Shown here one piece after another: positions 59,013 through 64,000 of a DNA stretch of 64,000 nt. The position numbers were made by a program, and so were the translations under genes. Numbering within the stretch: position 1 is the stretch's first letter; each line of letters starts with the position of its first letter. The notes beneath the pieces were generated by a model, which saw only the letters and a program-made list of their open reading frames with translations, ran no database searches and was not told where the DNA came from. The DNA comes from Fennellomyces sp. T-0311 (taxonomy: Eukaryota; Mucoromycota; Mucoromycetes; Mucorales; Lichtheimiaceae). The stretch is from the NCBI GenBank assembly GCA_025266875.1, contig JALLLT010000018.1, positions 62,001-126,000 of the forward strand. Reading direction: 5' to 3'.

Positions 59013-60975
59013 ATGACTTTGCGAAAGCACGCGAGAAAACTTGCTTCAAGTCCAGCAGCCAATTCAGCCGTCGCGGTACTTGGACTTGCAGCATGTGCCT
59101 GGCTTTTGCTATCCTCTTCAACTGACGATGAAGATGATGCAGGCAAATTAAAGGAAATCCCATCGCCCAAGGGCGCCATCCCCTACTTTGGTAAAGTTGT
59201 TAGAGCCTGGTAACTGCTTCCTCCAGCGCACCTAATGCTGTAAACGATTCAGGACACTTGCTTATCTTAGAGGAGGAAGTACCAGTAGCACAGTTTAACC
59301 GATGGCATGAAGAATTAGGTTCGTATAAACGAGTGCATCACAATATCACGTCCAACATATCCTGCTTTAGGTCCAATTATCTCTATCCAAATGGGTGTCA
59401 AACAATGGTTATCTATCAGCGATCCATATTTAGCTTACGAGATCTTCAACGTGAACGGACGGTACACTTCCGATCGCCCGTATACAACATACCTATCCGA
59501 GTTTTTCTCGTTAAACAGTAAAGGTATAACCACGGGGAACCCATCTCAACAATGGAAGAAAACACGCGCTGCAGGTACTTTATATATCAAAATTTCTAAG
59601 ACAAGCGGGCTGATGTCAGTTGTACAGCAATACAGATCCTTTCGCCAAAAAATCACGAGCACTTTGAAAAACTACATGGTCCGGAAGTCGATGCATTAAT
59701 TGAAAGCCTCCTGTATGCCACCAAAAAGCACGGTGCCGTCGATGTCCATTCCCCACTACAGCTCACTTCGTTAAATGTAATTCTATCGACTTGCTTCGGA
59801 AAACGCGTCGAATCAACCGAGGATCCGCTGTTTAAGGAAATAACTGCAGTAATGACCGAAAGCATGCGGCGATCATCTGCGTCAGAGGAACTGAACACAT
59901 TTTTGCCTATCCTTACGGTGGTTGATGTCCTTTTTGGAAAAAAGAAGGACATGCGCAAGTTTATCTACGAAAAACGCAATCCTCTTTTTGATAAACTTAT
60001 CAAAGAAGCACTTAAAAGCGGAGTTACTTGCTTTGCAAAGTCGTTGACCGAATTGGAGGATGTCAACGAGTATAACAATGTCTTGGTCACACTATGTGAG
60101 TGCTTCAAAATTATGTCAACAAAATTCTAACCATTACATATTATAGCCGACGCAATTTTTGCCGGCACTGACACAACCGCAGTTACATTGACATGGATGA
60201 TGGTTATTCTTTGTCACTACCCACATGTCCAACAAACTATCCGAGATGAACTGGACGAGTTCATTTATAAGCACAAGCGTCTGCCGACGTTCAACGAATG
60301 GGAACACTTGCCGTACTCTGCTTCAGTCCAAAAAGAATGCATGAGATTCCGTCCAACGTCTCCATTCGGACTACCTCACGTAGCGAACCAAGACTGTAGG
60401 TTTCTTGATGGTGCTATGATGAATAACCGTTACGTATTAATCTTTTCTCTCATGGATCAGTCGAATGTAGTGGCTATCTTATTCCAAAAGGCGCCACAAT
60501 CGTCTGCAATATGCATGCTATGCATCGTAACAAAAAATTTTGCAGAGATCCGGAAAAGTTTATCCCTGATCGTTTCTACAGTCATGCCAAGCCAATGTAC
60601 ACATCCGCAAATGCGGGCGTTGAAGATCGCGATCATTTCAATTTTGGTTGGGGCCGGTAGGTTATAGGATACTGAATTTTATTTATGCATGATGCTGATC
60701 ACTGCTTTTAGACGTACATGTCCAGGCGCCTATTTGGTAAGTTCACCCACGCTCACTTTCGAATTACTTGGTAACCTTATATTTGATTTTAGGCCGAAAT
60801 GGAAATGTTCAATGTTTGGGTGAGATTGTTTTCGACGTGCATAATTGAGCCTGCAATCGATGCAAGCGGCAAGCCTGTCTATCCAGATCTATACACCTTT
60901 CTTAACGGCGGAATCGTTACAATGCCCTTCAATCCAACTATGCGCATCATTAGGCGTACTGATGCGCTGATATAA
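59013..60975 (+). CDS. Cytochrome P450 monooxygenase 1
   Basis: Multi-exon gene from ATG 59,013, first exon to 59,190. It starts with a hydrophobic anchor (SAVAVLGLAACAWLLLSSS) for the endoplasmic reticulum. P450 signatures: I-helix AIFAGTDTTAVTLTWMM, ExxR in QKECMRFRP, PEKFIPDRFYSH, and heme loop FNFGWGRRTCPGAYLAEME with the Cys thiolate ligand. Substrate-region blocks include PIISIQMGVKQWLSISDP and LSTCFGKRVESTEDPLF. Introns of about 50-65 nt were inferred, for example one ending at 60,464 that restores SGYLIPKGATIVCNMHAMHR. Resemblance suggests the CYP509-like group common in Mucoromycota, but this is from memory. Substrate unknown. Stop TAA 60,973-60,975. Confidence 0.9.
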
Positions 60976-62204
60976 TCTCCTTTAACTTTATAAAAATGAG
61001 TGCAATATTTTGTAGCGTTGGAACTTACTACTGTCAATATCAATATATTATTATTAAAGTATTTATGTTAATACACTTCAGCAAAAATTTAGAAGTTACC
61101 CCAGAAAATTAGTTATTGCTGTTCACATACGACATGGGTATCCTACTACTGAATCTTCTACTTAATTGAAACAGCATACTTTATTGGTCGAATATGACTA
61201 TGGGATTCACATCCAATCTCAAGCGTGGTATCTTGCAAGAGTGTGTCTACATCAGTAGATCACTTCTCCCGACAATCATGATCTATCTCTTTATACTCTG
61301 TGAGCAGAGTGCTTTGCAGCTAAAAAAATCCTTTTGATAAGTATTTTGTGTATCGAGGACCCGAGTTCAATAATCTGTTACGTAGGTAATATAAGAAGCG
61401 GTGGTAGTTAAGCATAATTTGGCAATTACAGTATGAAGCGCATGTTATCACACGTAGTAAGGCGAGCAATACACACAGTGTACGTATACCAGGTCACAAA
61501 AATTGTTCACATTTGTACGCTTGCTGTCATGGAAAAGTATCAACTAGCCTCAAATGCGCACACATGAATAATATTATACGCGTTAAACTGCTCCAGGCAG
61601 TAATTCGGTTTGATAGCACCTATACCTAAACTATAGTGAGTATATACATTAAAGTCTTGCACTTAACGCTTCCTTCTCAATTAAGATTAGCTGTAAATTA
61701 TGCCTCACACGAATTTCGTGTCCACAGTATTTCTAGCTCATCGAAAGGGCGCCTAGCGTATCGCTACACCAGTATTACAGTCTATTATGAAGAGTAATTT
61801 TAATTATAGCCACCTAATTGCAGACAACACCGTTTTCAAGCCCCAAGGTAAAGCGTAAGGACCGTAAAAAACGATTCGCCAATAGTTTTTGCTTTTAGTT
61901 ACACAACCGTATCGCCTCCGTCATCCTCCTATTGCGTCGTGCATGGTTAACTAAAGTAGGCATTATTTAACTAACAAAAAAGCTTGCCTCCACATATTGA
62001 AACTGTACAGAGGATTTTATGATCCCGGTATAGTTAATGCGCCATAGGGAACATGATGCGCAAAAAAGTATCATGTAAAGAGTACATGCTTCAACGAGGA
62101 GTACGCACATAATGCATACATATAGGCATCAACTAATTTTAAACCTGCAAAAACGTTGATGATATCTATTGAATACATTTTTCTTTTTTCAAATAACAAA
62201 AGTT
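60976..62204. other. Intergenic region between the two P450 genes
   Basis: No supported gene. AT-rich; presumably holds the promoter of the second P450. Confidence 0.4.
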
Positions 62205-64000
62205 ATGGTATATTCAGGTTCGCTGGCCCAGAAATTACAGGCCTCGGCTAGCAATCTTCTAGAAAGAATTCAAGCGATAAACCGCGCCGATGTCCAAAAT
62301 TTTGGTAAAATTGCTACTGCTGCTGCAACTACCTACTTTTTAGCTACGGTGAGTCATTCCATTTTATATACTTAACTGTGTCTAACGCACCCATTTAAAA
62401 TAGAAAATATACGACGCGTTTTTTGGTCCACTGAGCTGTATTCCTGGCCCAATTGCTTTGAAATTTCTGCCCATGCAATACCTACCAAATATTAACAGTC
62501 CTCCAGGAACATCGTATGTATTTCAAAAAGAGAGGCGAAGGAACCGAAAGACTAACACGTAAAGAACCGATATAAGGTGGCGAAAAATGAAGGACTGGGC
62601 ACATCAATACGGCGACATAGTGCGTGTTGGGCCAAACGACCTAATGGTCTCAAACAAGCAGATGCTGAAGCAAATATTATTGACCCATGATTTCCCTAAA
62701 GCACCAGTGTATGCCATTTATCACAGTACGTCTCGAAATCACCTATTTAATACATATAGAGAATTAACGTAAAGCTATACAGGGAACGGTATTCAGACAT
62801 TACTTGACTCGACTGACGTTGACATTCATAAACGAAGGGTAAGCTGATCAGCTGGCTACATATTTAATCAATACTTCAACGGTGCCTCCATATCAACTTT
62901 TAGAGACGACTTATGTCATCAGCATTCTCAACCGAACGCTTGAGGACCCTTGAGCCTCATATGGCCAAAGTAACAGAAGGAATGTTACGGCGTATTGACA
63001 AGGATATTGTCAGAACAAAAGCCGAAGACGGATATGGTACTGTTGATATATGGTCCATACTTCGTTTATTTGCATTGGATATCATCGGGGAGACTTCTTA
63101 TGGAACTGAGCTGCACATGTTGGAGAATAGCAATAATCTTGTCATGCGCACCATCAATGAGAACATTAAAATGGCTACTTTCGTAAGGACTACTGATCCT
63201 CTGTATCATTTATCAATGTCACTAATTGTAGCATTAGGCAATGGCACATCCCATTTTAGGAAAACTTGCCGTATCATTTCCTTTTCTCTCCGGAATTTTG
63301 ATGGCTGATAACGAGCTACAAATGGTACGTATTTCGCCTGAGTCTCAACACTTACATATCGGATAATCTTTTAACATGGTGTGCAGTACATGAGAAATAT
63401 GATTAAGAAGCGATTAGAATCTGATGGCAAACAGCACCATAACGATATTATTCAGATTCTTCTCAATTCGCAGCTCAACAGTAATCCCGAGAATCACTTG
63501 ACGCTCGAGACAATCACTCAAGAAACCGTAGTCTTTTGGATTGCTGGATCAGAAACAACAGCAAACACTATGGGATTTGCAATTATCAACCTGTTAAAAC
63601 ACCCAAAAGTGTTGAATAAGTTACGGAAGGAGATTGATGGCATCGATATTGAAGTAGGCCAACAGCTACTAAGGCACCAGCAGCTAAAACATTTGCCATA
63701 CTTGAATGCAGTAATTAACGAAGTACTGAGGCTGGATCCAATCGGTGTGGCAGGGACAGACCGTATAGCGGATAAAGATGTGCTGCTAGACGGTCACATC
63801 ATAGTACCCAAAGGAGTAAGTCTTCAATCAAATATATCCTTCATCAAGCTAATACTAGTGTAAACTGTAGACTGTGTTTAACTGCATATTTTATCATACT
63901 CACATCGACCCAGCCTACTGGCCAGAGCCGGAAAAATTCATTCCTGAACGCTGGCTTGACGGATCCAGTATTCCCGCAGATAAGGATGCATTTCTACCAT
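62205..64000 (+). CDS. Cytochrome P450 monooxygenase 2 (cut by window end)
   Basis: ATG 62,205 opens MVYSGSLAQKLQASASNLLE, followed by an N-terminal hydrophobic region split by an intron (IATAAATTYFLAT / KIYDAFFGPLSCIPGP). Then come WAHQYGDIVRVGPNDLMVSN, RRLMSSAFSTERLRTLEPHM, DIIGETSYGTELHML, the I-helix FWIAGSETTANTMGFAIINL, ExxR in NEVLRLDP, and PEKFIPERWLDG near the window end. The heme loop lies beyond 64,000. The CIPGP hinge and overall pattern differ clearly from P450 gene 1 at 59,013, so the two are not recent duplicates. Substrate unknown. Confidence 0.9.

Overview
The window is fungal nuclear DNA, most likely from Mucoromycota (Mucorales or a close relative). The genes are split by many GT-AG introns of about 43-70 nt, and intergenic DNA is AT-rich. 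The gene content fits an early-diverging fungus: a giant SZT2/KICSTOR-type protein beside the GATOR2 subunit MIOS, a HET-domain family of the type I associate with Mucoromycota, COQ4, RTC4, UBP3, VCX1, a COX4-type subunit, Cu/Zn SOD, and two cytochromes P450. All functions are read from sequence motifs and remembered family patterns; no search was run.

Layout. 0.5-8 kb: a tight cluster, MIOS > RTC4 > COQ4 in the same direction with gaps under 60 bp, ending tail to tail with a hypothetical KEN-box protein. 8-10.5 kb: gene-poor DNA with a 406-bp inverted-repeat element and a truncated DDE transposase. 10.6-21.5 kb: a direct tandem array of five copies of one unrecognised multi-exon gene family; one copy is nearly intact and four are decayed. 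22.3-26.2 kb: an RMD1/RMND1 (DUF155) membrane protein and, on the minus strand, a vacuolar Ca2+/H+ exchanger. 26.2-32.4 kb: mostly empty, with a HET-domain gene whose frame is broken once, a decayed HET relic just upstream, and a possible Ser/Thr-rich relic. 32.5-46.9 kb: a conserved block of COX4-type subunit, UBP3/USP10-like deubiquitinase and the roughly 3,260-residue SZT2 homologue. 47.6-53.4 kb: a secreted pectin methylesterase and a Cu/Zn superoxide dismutase separated by repeat-rich DNA. 54-57 kb: a nest of mobile elements (a 1.5-kb terminal-inverted-repeat element carrying one zinc-finger/basic gene, an LTR-like repeat, a HET relic). 59-64 kb: two different cytochrome P450 genes, the second cut by the window end.

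How the genes fit together. MIOS and SZT2 both belong to the amino-acid-sensing arm upstream of TORC1 (GATOR2 and KICSTOR), so the window holds two parts of one pathway, though about 32 kb apart. COQ4 (ubiquinone) and the COX4-type subunit are both respiratory. The exported pectinesterase, the SOD and the P450s are ordinary metabolic or stress genes in repeat-rich DNA. The least explained parts are the five-copy array at 10.6-21.5 kb, the scattered HET copies, and the self-contained 1.5-kb element at 54.0-55.5 kb. Splice sites were placed by eye from frame continuity and family resemblance. Where every exon was placed, total lengths came out divisible by three (COQ4 262 aa, RTC4 418 aa, DUF155 protein 520 aa, COX4-type 156 aa, UBP3 575 aa, pectinesterase 333 aa, SOD 156 aa, SZT2 about 3,260 aa).
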